Assembly (NCBI GenBank): GCA_025356435.1
Contig: JANXSY010000027.1
Coordinates: 1 to 64,000 of the forward strand
DNA: 64,000 nucleotides
DNA from: Isosphaeraceae bacterium
GTDB lineage: Bacteria > Planctomycetota > Planctomycetia > Isosphaerales > Isosphaeraceae
Direction: 5' to 3'
Shown: positions 1 through 8,039 of the stretch, in pieces
How positions within the stretch are numbered: the stretch's first letter is position 1
Layout: the number at the start of each line of letters is the position of its first letter
Program-made: the position numbers and the translations under genes
Notes under the pieces: model-generated
Told to the model about the DNA's origin: nothing
The model's input: only the letters and a program-made list of their open reading frames with translations
The model's database searches: none

Positions 1-30
1 GGAGGACTCGTTCGCGGAGAGGGACGGTTC

Positions 31-1086
31 TTACTCGGCCCAGCCGTGGGCATCGCGGACCGCGACCATCGCGGCGAGGATGTCGTTCCAGGTCTGAGGT
101 TTCATCATGACGGCGTTGGGGAACATGCAGCCATCCCAGCAGATGTGCCGGGCCTTCCTGGTAACGTCCCCGTGCTCGTCGCGGAGCCAGAAGCCGGCGT
201 GGTGGACGATGTCGAGCTTGCCGGCCGGGTCGGTTGCGAGGCAGTGGCGGCCTGTCTTGTCGTGCGAGCCCGTGCCGTGGACCGTGGCGTCGTTCTGGGC
301 GACGTGGAAGTCGATCGTCCACGGTCGGAGGGCGTTGGTGACAGTCCGGAGCGCCTCGTCGAGCTTCGAACGGTCTTTCCAGTCATAGCCTTCGGGGAGA
401 AGCCGGTCCTCGGGGGCGTTGTAGCCCATCGTATACAGCAGGGTGTGGGCCATGTCGGCCTGGAAGCCAACGGTCTCGGGCTCACCCACCCGTTCGAGCA
501 GGTCGACCATCTTCCGCCACGAGTGCATGCCGCCCCAGCAGATTTCCCCCTCGGCGGCGAGCTTCTCGCCGTGGTCCCGGGCGATCTTGCCGGCCTGCTT
601 GAAGGTTTCGGCGATGCGGGCTTGGTTCCCCTCGGGGTCTTGAAGCCAGTCCGACGGGCCGGAGGCTGAGTCGATCCGGACGACGCCGTGGGGTCGGACG
701 CCCAGCTCGCGAAGCCGTTTGGCGATCCGGACTCCCTTGGTGACCTGCTGGAGGAACTTGGTACGGCCTTCGCCAGCGTCGAGCGCAGGGCCACCGCCGG
801 TGGGGGGCCAGACCGGGGCGACGACCGACCCAATCGTCAGTCCTCGCGAGCGAACCTTGTCGGCGAGGACCTTGAGGTCGTCGTCGGTCGCGTCGATCTC
901 GACATGGGGGGCGAAGAGGAAGAGGTCGATGCCGTCGAACTTGACGCCGTCCACCTCGGCCGCGGCCGTCAGGTCGAGCATCGTGTCGAGCGAGATCGAG
1001 GGCTCAGAGCCCTCGCCTTTACCGACGACCCCGGGCCAGGCGGCGTTGTGAAGCTTGGGGAAGTTGTGAGGATGGCTGCCGCTCAT
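31..1086 (-). CDS. sugar phosphate isomerase/epimerase-like TIM-barrel protein
   Basis: The 351-residue product has the look of the xylose isomerase-like TIM-barrel superfamily: acidic and histidine residues on successive strands ([59 protein letters not shown]), as expected for a metal-dependent sugar isomerase or epimerase. The substrate cannot be read from sequence. The frame is open further upstream to 1413, but the stretch before MSGSHPHNF is arginine/proline-rich and unlike a domain. I therefore start at the ATG ending at 1086; an ATG 21 bases upstream is an alternative. No signal peptide, so probably cytoplasmic. The family is greatly expanded in planctomycetes. Confidence 0.82.
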   Translation of the reverse strand: MSGSHPHNFPKLHNAAWPGVVGKGEGSEPSISLDTMLDLTAAAEVDGVKFDGIDLFLFAPHVEIDATDDDLKVLADKVRSRGLTIGSVVAPVWPPTGGGPALDAGEGRTKFLQQVTKGVRIAKRLRELGVRPHGVVRIDSASGPSDWLQDPEGNQARIAETFKQAGKIARDHGEKLAAEGEICWGGMHSWRKMVDLLERVGEPETVGFQADMAHTLLYTMGYNAPEDRLLPEGYDWKDRSKLDEALRTVTNALRPWTIDFHVAQNDATVHGTGSHDKTGRHCLATDPAGKLDIVHHAGFWLRDEHGDVTRKARHICWDGCMFPNAVMMKPQTWNDILAAMVAVRDAHGWAE

Positions 1087-1208
1087 CGAAAAGACCTCTC
1101 TCGACATCGTGTGGAGGACGACGACAGGATGCCAGCCCCGGCCCACGCAATCAAGACGTCCTTGCCGATTCAAGGCTGAAGACCGGGCCTCAGGGCATGA
1201 ATATGGAT

Positions 1209-1409
1209 CTATTCCGCCGGGTCGACCATCAAGACTTGCCGGATAGAGTGCTCGACCTGACGGACGTCTGGGATACCTGCCAGGATGTTCGGCGTTCCGA
1301 GCGGATGTAGCTGGGCGAGGAAAAGGTTCACGTCGCCCGTTCCATCGGGATATTCGACCCGGCTCACATTCTTGATGGATGCTTTGGGATAGGAATCGAT
1401 TTCGACTCC
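1209..1409 (-). pseudogene. coding remnant in frame downstream of the TGA of the two-helix protein
   Basis: Directly after the TGA at 1410-1412 the same frame stays open for 66 codons to a TAG at 1209-1211. The translation looks like genuine protein (for example [20 protein letters not shown], then [20 protein letters not shown]) and mostly uses G/C third positions like neighbouring genes. There is no ATG near its beginning; a GTG (VSRVEYPD) is the only plausible independent start. I read it as the C-terminal part of a roughly 150-residue protein whose gene carries a nonsense TGA, or as a small separate gene. A selenocysteine reading is not suggested by anything else here. Confidence 0.4.
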
Positions 1410-1658
1410 TCAAGTCCCTCGATCGATCTTCCGATTGGCGATCGCTGAACCGACGTTCGGGATGGCCGCCAGGACGCTGACGAAAGCGACGAAGCCGGAG
1501 ACGGTCCCGATGACGACCAGGAGGACGTCAACCTTGAGGATGCTCGTGCCGAAGACCCCGTTGAACGCCGCCGGAGCGAGGAAGCCAATGGTGATCGAGC
1601 CGACGATCCAGAGAGAGGCGTTCAAGGCCCCTGACCACGGAGACAGTTCGTCGGGCAT
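1410..1658 (-). CDS. small two-helix membrane protein
   Basis: 82 residues with two hydrophobic segments (about 12-33 and 40-62) and short polar ends; not recognised as a known family. Strong G/C third-position preference supports real coding. The start is the ATG at 1658; a TTG nine bases upstream is possible. It ends at TGA 1410-1412, but protein-like sequence continues in the same frame to 1209, so this may be the N-terminal part of an interrupted gene. Function unknown. Confidence 0.5.
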   Translation of the reverse strand: MPDELSPWSGALNASLWIVGSITIGFLAPAAFNGVFGTSILKVDVLLVVIGTVSGFVAFVSVLAAIPNVGSAIANRKIDRGT

Positions 1659-1970
1659 TTCGGTCAATTCGAGGGCGTGTCACTCGATCAATAAGATATC
1701 TTGACAGGACTGGAGATAAAGCTTTCTCAGGCCCCGGTCTGAATTCGAGGCAGGACGACCGTCCGCAATCAGTCGTCGACATTCAGGAACAAGACCTTCA
1801 AACCCGGGAGCTCGGGAAGGGCGTCGGAAATCGCAACGCACGTCACAAAATATGAGGTGTTATGATTCGGTCGTGGACACTTCGGGGCCGGCGATCGTTG
1901 TCATGATCTCCCTCTCGTCGACCGGGGTGACGCCCGACCCGCAAGCAGGCCGGGCATCTCCACTGGCCCG
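1659..1970. other. intergenic stretch, nothing recognised
   Basis: About 310 bases between the small membrane protein gene and the cupin gene, both on the minus strand. Short ORFs here are arginine/serine-rich shadows. No hairpin with a T-run and no repeat was noticed. Confidence 0.5.
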
Positions 1971-3200
1971 TTACTTCGCGTGGTCTCCCACGCTCGGCAC
2001 GCTCGGATGCACGTCGGGGCCGAAGTAACGCAGGCTCACGAAGGCCTCGACGCCGGTGTTCTTGAACGTCACGCCCGACTTGGCCCGCTTGGCGGTGACG
2101 AAGACTTCGTCCTTCGTGACCTCGCCGAACCGGATGAAGTTGGGGCTGTCGACCGCGAGGCCGCCGATCGAGCCGCTGCCCTGGACGACGATCACGCCGC
2201 TGGCCCCGGCGTCCTTGATCTCGACCGACTCACCGGGGAGGACGGTCAGCTCGCGGGCGCTGAAGAGCTGCTTGCCGTCGACCTTCCCGTAGACGACCCA
2301 CTTGTCGACGTGGCCCTGCCCTTCGCCACCCGAGTGGACGATTGGCTCCAGATAGTTGTTGGCCTTGAAGTGCTCGTCGACGTTCTTCGCCCAGTCGAGC
2401 TGGTCGACGATGAAGTCGAGGTCGTGGTGCTTGTCCTCGGGCATGTCCTTGACGAGCAGCTCCCAGCCGACGCGACGGCCCTCGACCATTGACTGATACA
2501 TGCCGAAGACGTCCGACCCCCACTGCGGCTCATAGGTGACGAGCGAGCCGGGGGCGTGCAAGACGGCGGGTGGGATCAGCCAGCCGGTGCCGGGCTTGAG
2601 TCGATACGCTTTTGAGTAGTCGAGGATACCGTTGTCGCCCTCGTTCCAGCGTTCCAGACACTTGCGAATATCTTCTTTCTTCGTCCCCGGCTCGAAACCC
2701 ATGAACGTATAAGGAAAGTTGTTGCCGGTCCAATTGAGCTGGGGGGGGAAGTAATAGCTCTCGGGCTTCCCTTCGCGGCCGACAAGCGCGGCCTGTTGGG
2801 CAGTCTGGTGCATGTGGTGGGGGATCGGGCCCAGGTTGTCGAAGAACTTGCTATAGACCGGCCACTTTTTGTATTTCGACCAGATCGCCTCGCCGATCAT
2901 TTCGGGTCCGTGAAGGTCGACGGCGTCCTTGAGGGTGAACCGCTCTTTCTCGTGGACAACGTAGCTCAGCCCTTCGTCCGGGGGAGCGTTCTCGTTGGCG
3001 GCGGCGGTGGTCGAGGAGAACCATCGCTCGTCAATGCCGCCGCGATGGGTGCCGAGAGCATAGAGGTCTTGCCTGGCGAGCTTAAGCCGCGCGCCCGGCA
3101 TTAGGAACGAACGCGGGACCCAGGTCGGGGCCAGCCGAAGAATACCATCACCCGCATCGAGCGCCGCTCGGACACGGGCGTCGAGGTGCTGATCGCTCAT
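1971..3200 (-). CDS. cupin / mannose-6-phosphate isomerase-like protein
   Basis: 409 residues. The middle contains a cupin-type histidine cluster (NLGPIPHHMHQTAQQ) followed by YFPPQLNW and GTGWLIPPAVLHAPGSLVTYEP, which resembles the metal-binding barrel of type I phosphomannose isomerases and related sugar isomerases. The C-terminal part contains a second barrel-like segment (LTVLPGESVEIKDAGASGVIVVQGSGSI). I start at MSDQHLDARV (ATG at 3200), preceded by GGTGGAG; the extension to 3338 is AT-richer and not protein-like. Likely a cytoplasmic metal-dependent sugar-handling enzyme; exact substrate unknown. Transcribed away from the AT-rich leader of the DUF1559 gene. Confidence 0.7.
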   Translation of the reverse strand: MSDQHLDARVRAALDAGDGILRLAPTWVPRSFLMPGARLKLARQDLYALGTHRGGIDERWFSSTTAAANENAPPDEGLSYVVHEKERFTLKDAVDLHGPEMIGEAIWSKYKKWPVYSKFFDNLGPIPHHMHQTAQQAALVGREGKPESYYFPPQLNWTGNNFPYTFMGFEPGTKKEDIRKCLERWNEGDNGILDYSKAYRLKPGTGWLIPPAVLHAPGSLVTYEPQWGSDVFGMYQSMVEGRRVGWELLVKDMPEDKHHDLDFIVDQLDWAKNVDEHFKANNYLEPIVHSGGEGQGHVDKWVVYGKVDGKQLFSARELTVLPGESVEIKDAGASGVIVVQGSGSIGGLAVDSPNFIRFGEVTKDEVFVTAKRAKSGVTFKNTGVEAFVSLRYFGPDVHPSVPSVGDHAK

Positions 3201-3908
3201 CCGTCGATATCTCCACCCAGGCCACGCAAAGGGGGGCGTTGCCGCTTCTGTAAATCGATAAAAAAGGGCTATTGTCGATGCCTTGCACAGAACCCTCAAT
3301 GGAGAACTTGTTGTAGTGGCGGCCTGGCCAGGATGCAAGCAAAAACTCGGCTTTGTTGCCGTTCGATATCGCTTCGCTACGATTAATTCCCAAATTCGCG
3401 GTTCTTGACGATAAATCCCTTGGTCCTAACTGCTTCATAAAGAACGAATATCAGGCACTCCGCCTTACTTTCAGGCAAATCCTCATGTCCTATGGCGCTG
3501 TAGAAAACATCCAACCGCGAATATTTCGTTGAGTTTTCAGAAAAATTCTAACCCTTAAACGTTTTTTCGCTCACGATTTATGGAAAAGACGTTGAAACTT
3601 AACAAATTCGTACTCGAGTCTGCGGCAAAAAATTTGCTTTCATCAAAAACTTACTCAGTTTTACTCTGACAATAGAGCGATTCGTTAGTGTCCAAAGTGC
3701 ATTCGCTAACATTCGCGCACATCTAGATCAGTAAATTATCTCGATTTTAATTTGCATTGACGGATTTCACGTCCATTCATCTCTTTAATAAGGAGGCCTC
3801 TTCTGATCCGACCTCTCTTTATCTCGCTGCTCTTAAGAAATGACATAAATCGCTGCTTATTCATCGTTTTGATCTTCATGCCGGGACTCAATCACTTCGG
3901 AGGCATCT
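3201..3908. other. AT-rich divergent intergenic region / long leader
   Basis: About 700 bases without a convincing gene. From roughly 3340 to 3900 the base composition is clearly AT-richer than anywhere else in the window apart from 61980-62220. It lies between the divergently transcribed cupin and DUF1559 genes, so it should hold promoters for both. A TTGACG at 3757 and TTTAATAA near 3784 are weak promoter-like boxes with poor spacing, which I do not claim as a promoter. Confidence 0.5.
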
Positions 3909-3916
3909 ATGACTAA
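3803..3916 (+). other. possible leader peptide ORF ahead of the DUF1559 gene
   Basis: A consensus-grade AAGGAGG (3790-3796) has no ATG behind it. It lies six bases before a CTG (3803) that opens a 37-codon frame with no stop until TAA at 3914-3916, overlapping the DUF1559 start at 3909. The hypothetical peptide is hydrophobic (LIRPLFISLL at its start). CTG starts are rare, so it may be chance; if translated it would couple to the next gene. Confidence 0.2.
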
Positions 3917-4973
3917 ATTCGAGCGTCGTCGTGTCTGTCGCGGTTTTACCCTCATCGAACTTCTGGTGGTCATCTCGATCATCGCTGTTCTCATCGCCCT
4001 CTTGTTGCCGGCCGTTCAAGCGGCTCGCGAAGCTGCCCGCCGCTCTCAATGCGTCAACAATCTCAAGCAGATGGGGTTGGCCATCTTCAATTACGAGAGC
4101 TCTTTAGGCGTCCTCCCCCTCGGCGCTAATTACCAGGGATCAATCGATGCTGGGACGGGATGCGGGTACACGACCTTTAACGGTACACGCGAGTGGGGTA
4201 CCCTCGCGATGATCCTCTCGTACGTCGAACAGACCAACGTCTACAATGCGATCAACTTCAACTGGCGTCCGGGCGGTGGAACGCAGAACGGCAACTCTCC
4301 TGGACTGGTCAACAGCACGGCCATGCTGACCAAGATCAGCGTTTACGTCTGCCCGAGCGACTTTCCGATCACCCCCTATGCGGTCCCCTCTGCCTCGAAA
4401 AACGGTTACTCCCAGACTTCCTACTTCCCATCAGGCGGGACATGGAACACGCTTGGGTTTTTCGCTGGCCCTGACTGCTGGCAGCAAGATCAGGGCAACG
4501 GTGCCTTCGACGACTATACCGCTTACCGGATCGCCGACATTACCGACGGTATGAGCAACACGATTTTCGTCGGTGAGGCGGCAAGGTTCAAGAACGATCC
4601 GGACCCCGTTTTCAATCAGTGGAACCGGTTCGAGTATTTCGGCTCCGCGCTGACACCGAACACGGGTTCGGGTCGTCCGCAAGGCCTTGGTTATGAAGTT
4701 CCCCGAATCAACGCGAATCCAGTCGATGGCAACCTGCCCCCCGGGACGAATTATCCCGACACCTCTGACTATAAGGCATGGGCGCTGCCGGCCAACGTGC
4801 CAATTTACAAAGAGTACGGGCAGTGGGGATTCAGGAGCCAACACCCTGGCGGAGCCGACTTCCTCTTCGGCGATGGCTCGGTGAGATTTCTCAAAAACTC
4901 GATTGACCAGGCAACATACATGGCTCTCGGCACGCGAGCGATGGGCGAGATTATCAGCTCCGATTCTTATTGA
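3909..4973 (+). CDS. DUF1559 family pseudopilin-like protein
   Basis: 354 residues with a textbook type IV prepilin N-terminus: a short basic leader, cleavage between G12 and F13, the sequence [10 protein letters not shown] with E17 at mature position 5, and a hydrophobic helix to about residue 35. The remainder is the DUF1559 domain ending in the family signature [21 protein letters not shown]. Planctomycetes carry dozens of these putative surface or pseudopilus proteins; their function is largely unknown. The SD GGAGG lies seven bases before the ATG. A lipoprotein gene follows 47 bases downstream and a terminator after that, so the two form a small operon. Confidence 0.95.
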   Translation: MTKFERRRVCRGFTLIELLVVISIIAVLIALLLPAVQAAREAARRSQCVNNLKQMGLAIFNYESSLGVLPLGANYQGSIDAGTGCGYTTFNGTREWGTLAMILSYVEQTNVYNAINFNWRPGGGTQNGNSPGLVNSTAMLTKISVYVCPSDFPITPYAVPSASKNGYSQTSYFPSGGTWNTLGFFAGPDCWQQDQGNGAFDDYTAYRIADITDGMSNTIFVGEAARFKNDPDPVFNQWNRFEYFGSALTPNTGSGRPQGLGYEVPRINANPVDGNLPPGTNYPDTSDYKAWALPANVPIYKEYGQWGFRSQHPGGADFLFGDGSVRFLKNSIDQATYMALGTRAMGEIISSDSY

Positions 4974-5020
4974 TCCCGAGCGTTACCTCTCTGACAACCC
5001 CCCCAGGAGCTCCGCCCTCA

Positions 5021-5197
5021 ATGATTGCGAAGTCGTTCCGATGGTGTCTCATGGCGATCACCGTGTCGTTCATGACTGGATGTGACAACAATCCTGAGGG
5101 GCCGGCCGCCCCATCGACGACTGCTAAGCCCACTGAAGCCGCAGCCAAGCCGAAGAGTAAAATCAAGGATGCCAGGCAACAGTCAGCAGTTGACTAA
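5021..5197 (+). CDS. small lipoprotein next to the DUF1559 gene
   Basis: 58 residues starting MIAKSFRWCLMAITVSFMTGC. A basic N-terminus, a hydrophobic core and the lipobox FMTGC predict signal peptidase II cleavage and lipid attachment; the mature part is only about 38 residues, rich in proline, alanine and lysine. I start at ATG 5021 because the earlier in-frame ATG at 4970 adds a non-signal stretch overlapping the DUF1559 stop. Small lipoproteins of this kind commonly follow DUF1559 genes in planctomycetes; the partner role is inferred. Confidence 0.72.
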   Translation: MIAKSFRWCLMAITVSFMTGCDNNPEGPAAPSTTAKPTEAAAKPKSKIKDARQQSAVD

Positions 5198-5232
5198 TTG
5201 TCAGCTCTGCCGCTTTATCTCGATCGAGTCGA

Positions 5233-5290
5233 CGGCCCGTGCGTGTCCTCTTCTCCCGCGAGGAGAAGGTACGAGCGGGCCTTTTTTCTC
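5233..5290 (+). terminator. Rho-independent terminator after the DUF1559-lipoprotein operon
   Basis: GGCCCG (5234-5239) pairs with CGGGCC (5276-5281); inside it, CTTCTCC pairs with GGAGAAG around a CGCGA loop. A run of six T follows at 5282-5287. It sits just before the end of the convergent glycosyltransferase gene. Confidence 0.75.
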
Positions 5291-5303
5291 GCTCTGGCGT
5301 GGG

Positions 5304-7337
5304 TTAAGACCTGGACGAACTGCCACTGAGAAGCTTGGGGTTGATCCGGTCGCACTGCTCTTGCGTCACGTCGTAGACGTAAATTGAGTGGCCCATCCTG
5401 GCAACGGGCGTCAACTCGGCGAAATAGTCGAACGCCGGCTCGATCGCATTCCAGGCCGGTTGCCAGGTGAAGGCGGGGTCTCCCCGGTCGAAAAGCCGGA
5501 ACGGCAGGCCACGCACGAATGATGCGCTGATCGCATAAACGCCCGGCGTGAGCCTGGGCGAGGGGCCGACCCGCGACGGATGCGGGGTCGCGCTCATCGG
5601 CCTGACCTTACCAGCACGAGCCGGGGGCAGGAACCAGACGAAGTCGCGGTCGGGGACGAGGACGACGTTCGGGTTGACCTGGCCGAAATACGCCAGGCCG
5701 ACAGGCTTGCCCGGCCGGTTGGCGGCGAGCCAGCGCTTCAGGGTGACGAGGTCTTGCCCCCAGTCGAGGTTGCTGTCAATCAAATGCTCCGGACCCCGGT
5801 TCGGTCCCCCCGAGAGCCAGTTGAAAGTCGCCAGGTAGCTCGGGTGGATCAGGGCCGTTTGCAGGGTCGTCAGGCCGAGGCCGACCACAACCAGCGCGGC
5901 CATCGGCCTCCTGGCCTTGCCCCGCAGCGACGACAACCAGGGGACTAGCTTGCCCGTGGCGATAAAGACGAATGGAAAGATGGAAAGAACGTAACGTATA
6001 CCTAGATTAATATCCGTCAGAGCGCTCATGACAAAGAGCATGATTGCCGGAAAGGCGAGCACGGCGACTTCGTCGAACCAGGCAGCCCGGTCCCGTCGAA
6101 CGACGACCAGGGCGACGAAAGACAGCGCGACGAGCAGCCAAGTTCCCTCGGGCACCTTGTAGACGAGGCAAGCGAGGTAGTAATACCACCACCCGGTCCG
6201 CCTCATCTCGCCGTCGAGATAGACGGGATAGCCGGTCTTCTCGCCAGGCGGGGCGTTCGGGTCGAGCCAGAAGGCGGGCAGGCCCTCGGTCTCGACCTTC
6301 TGGTCGTCGAAGCCGAGCACGAATTGCGCGGGGAGAGGGACCGGCAGGCGATCGAGCCAGGTGTCCCGGAATCGATTGATCCGGTGCTGCCAGGACACTT
6401 CGAGCAGCCGGTTGGCGCTCCTCGGCCGTCCCTTCGCCAGTTCGCCCGGCGTGATCGGTCGGGTCAGCGATTGACTCGCCAATTCATAGGAACCGAGCGG
6501 CTTGCCGACTCCTTCGAAGCCATAGCCGACGCAGATCGTCGCCAGGCTGATCGCCACCATCACGCCCCCCTGCCCCGCGTCGCGCAGGAAGCGTCGGGGC
6601 CAACCGGCGAAGTTACGCTCGATCGCGAGGCGGGCCAGCCAGAGGAGCGGCCAGTAGCCGTAGAGCAGGAGCAGGCTGAATTTCGTGAGCTGTGCCAGCC
6701 CGAGGGCTACCCCAGCGAACAACACACCCTTCCAGCTCGGCTGGCGGAGATATCGCCAGAAGAGATACGTCGCGCCGACCGCCATCGCAGCTCCGGCGAC
6801 ATCGCTCGTAATCAGCCGGGCATGGGCCAGGATATTCGGGCAGAGGCACCACATCGCCAGGCTGAGCAGGCCGCCCAGACGCCCATAGAGGCGGCTCGAC
6901 CAGGCGAACACAAACAACCCACCGACGACCGAAAACAGCGGCATCACCATCCGCGAGACGGTGAACAGTTCGAGATAGCGGTCCCGATTCAGATAGGCGA
7001 AGAGCAGGGCGAAGTCGGGATGCGAGGGCGGGTCGGTCGTCCAGTATCTCGTGGTGTAGAGCCCCGCCGTCTCGGGGCTGAGCAGCAACGCCGGGATCGC
7101 CGCGACGAGCTTCGAGAGCGGGGGGTTATGGTGATAGAGCTTGAACGTCCCCTTCTGCCAGTAGGAGATACCGGCAGGCAGGTGGGCGACCTCGTCGACT
7201 GTAGGGTTCTCACGCCTCAGGCTATCGAACGCGAGCGCGTAGTGGACAGCCAGGAGGAGGACAACCGCCAGCGCGGTCCGCGTCTTGGTCAGGCCATATG
7301 GCGACGCGACGGTCTCGGTCTTGGGGTGCCGGGTCAT
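5304..7337 (-). CDS. GT39-like integral membrane glycosyltransferase
   Basis: 677 residues with about ten hydrophobic segments, the first at 21-37. The first extracytoplasmic loop carries the acidic pair D48-E49 in NPTVDEVAHLPAG, like the catalytic loop of the dolichyl/polyprenyl-phosphate-mannose transferase family (GT39/ArnT/PMT type). A large soluble-looking C-terminal region with SNLDWGQDLVTLKRWL follows, a sequence typical of the bacterial branch. Expected role: transfer of a sugar from a lipid carrier to a protein or lipid on the outer face of the membrane. The start is the ATG at 7337. The gene lies alone, convergent with the DUF1559 operon, with the repeat array at its 5' side. Confidence 0.85.
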   Translation of the reverse strand: MTRHPKTETVASPYGLTKTRTALAVVLLLAVHYALAFDSLRRENPTVDEVAHLPAGISYWQKGTFKLYHHNPPLSKLVAAIPALLLSPETAGLYTTRYWTTDPPSHPDFALLFAYLNRDRYLELFTVSRMVMPLFSVVGGLFVFAWSSRLYGRLGGLLSLAMWCLCPNILAHARLITSDVAGAAMAVGATYLFWRYLRQPSWKGVLFAGVALGLAQLTKFSLLLLYGYWPLLWLARLAIERNFAGWPRRFLRDAGQGGVMVAISLATICVGYGFEGVGKPLGSYELASQSLTRPITPGELAKGRPRSANRLLEVSWQHRINRFRDTWLDRLPVPLPAQFVLGFDDQKVETEGLPAFWLDPNAPPGEKTGYPVYLDGEMRRTGWWYYYLACLVYKVPEGTWLLVALSFVALVVVRRDRAAWFDEVAVLAFPAIMLFVMSALTDINLGIRYVLSIFPFVFIATGKLVPWLSSLRGKARRPMAALVVVGLGLTTLQTALIHPSYLATFNWLSGGPNRGPEHLIDSNLDWGQDLVTLKRWLAANRPGKPVGLAYFGQVNPNVVLVPDRDFVWFLPPARAGKVRPMSATPHPSRVGPSPRLTPGVYAISASFVRGLPFRLFDRGDPAFTWQPAWNAIEPAFDYFAELTPVARMGHSIYVYDVTQEQCDRINPKLLSGSSSRS

Positions 7338-7464
7338 GCGCCGGCCCTCGGGCGTCGGGACTGCGAGTTGGCTTCGTTTGGTCGGCGCGGAAGGTCTTGC
7401 CGTGTTGATTGGCTTCGTTCGGTCATCGAACGGCGAGCGATCCCTCCCAGTTTGGGAACAGCGT

Positions 7465-7598
7465 CTGGTCTCCTCCCCCCTTGCGGGGGAGGGTTAGGGT
7501 GGGGGGGCACGGCTCGATAAGTTTTGTGAATATCATCCCTTGCGGCGAACACGCCCCCCCACCCTAAATCTCTCTCACGGGGTGGGGAGGAGACGAGA
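7465..7598. repeat. palindromic element inside the repeat array
   Basis: A long imperfect inverted repeat: CTGGTCTCCTCCCCCCTTG at the left, followed by GGGTTAGGGTGGGGGG; at the right, CCCCCCACCCTAAAT followed by GGGGTGGGGAGGAGACGAG. The arms are joined by about 40 unrelated bases. It belongs to the same family as the element at 10048-10179 (same CCCTCCCC / AGGGTGGGG organisation). It widens the distance between two repeat pairs, as expected for an insertion. Confidence 0.75.
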
Positions 7599-7693
7599 GT
7601 TGGCTTCGTTTCGCGCGAGCCGCATTGCAGGGCGGATTGGCTTCGTTCGGTCAACGAGCGTGGGGCGATCGCTCCCCGCTTTGGAGCGACTTC

Positions 7694-7715
7694 TGGTCCC
7701 CTCAAGGGAAGGACC
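7694..7715. repeat. possible truncated palindromic element
   Basis: CTGGTCCCCT followed by AAGGGAAGGACC looks like the two outer tips of the palindromic element with the centre deleted. It lies between repeat pairs of the array. Confidence 0.35.
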
Positions 7716-8039
7716 GAAGTTGGCTTCGTTCGGCGCGGAGGGTCGTGCCGAGCGGATTGGCTTCGTTCGGTCGGGACTTCGGATCGACCCGGCCGAGGTC
7801 CGTCGGTCCTTGGAACTGACGCGACCTCCCGCCCGCGCGAGACCCGAGTTGGCTTCGTTCGGCGCGAGCCCCTCCACCGAACCGATTGGGTTCGTTCGGT
7901 CGGCCTAGCGGCGCGGGGGTTGGGTTCGTTTGAGCGCAAAGTCAGAAGTCCGATCGGGAGGCGATTGGTTTTGATATGCGACACCTCAGCCAACGCCTTC
8001 ATCATCTGCGTTTGCCGGCACTCTTGTCCCGCGAATCGC

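Larger units (their letters stand above)
7368..7931. repeat. paired short-repeat array, core TTGGCTTCGTTCGG
   Basis: Nine copies of TTGG(C/G)TTCGTT(C/T) start at 7368, 7409, 7600, 7637, 7720, 7757, 7849, 7886 and 7920. They come in pairs: start-to-start distance is 41 in the first pair and exactly 37 in the next three. In those three pairs the first member is followed by CGCG and the second by GGTC. Gaps between pairs vary (191, 83 and 92 from second member to next first). The largest gap contains the palindromic element at 7465-7598. Open frames across the array translate to repetitive RTKP/NEAN-type peptides and are not credible genes. The same word recurs in coding sequence at 59650-59914. 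Confidence 0.9.
7338..8039. other. gene-free region occupied by repeats
   Basis: Between the start of the glycosyltransferase gene and the end of the xylulokinase gene. A 223-codon minus-strand frame covers most of it, but its translation is only the repeat units read through, with no start signal and no domain. I treat the region as non-coding. Confidence 0.7.

Noticed and set aside
1410-1412. TGA considered as a selenocysteine codon
   Set aside because: No SECIS-like hairpin was recognised just downstream, and no selenoprotein family is suggested.
3757-3790. TTGACG and TTTAAT as a sigma-70 promoter of the DUF1559 gene
   Set aside because: The spacing is about 21 bases, too long for a confident call.
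7368-7931. Array considered as CRISPR
   Set aside because: Repeats are 14-16 bases, spacing is alternately 37 and variable, and no cas gene is present.
7334-8005. 223-codon minus-strand frame through the repeat array
   Set aside because: Its translation is only repeated units and palindrome arms, with no start signal and no domain.
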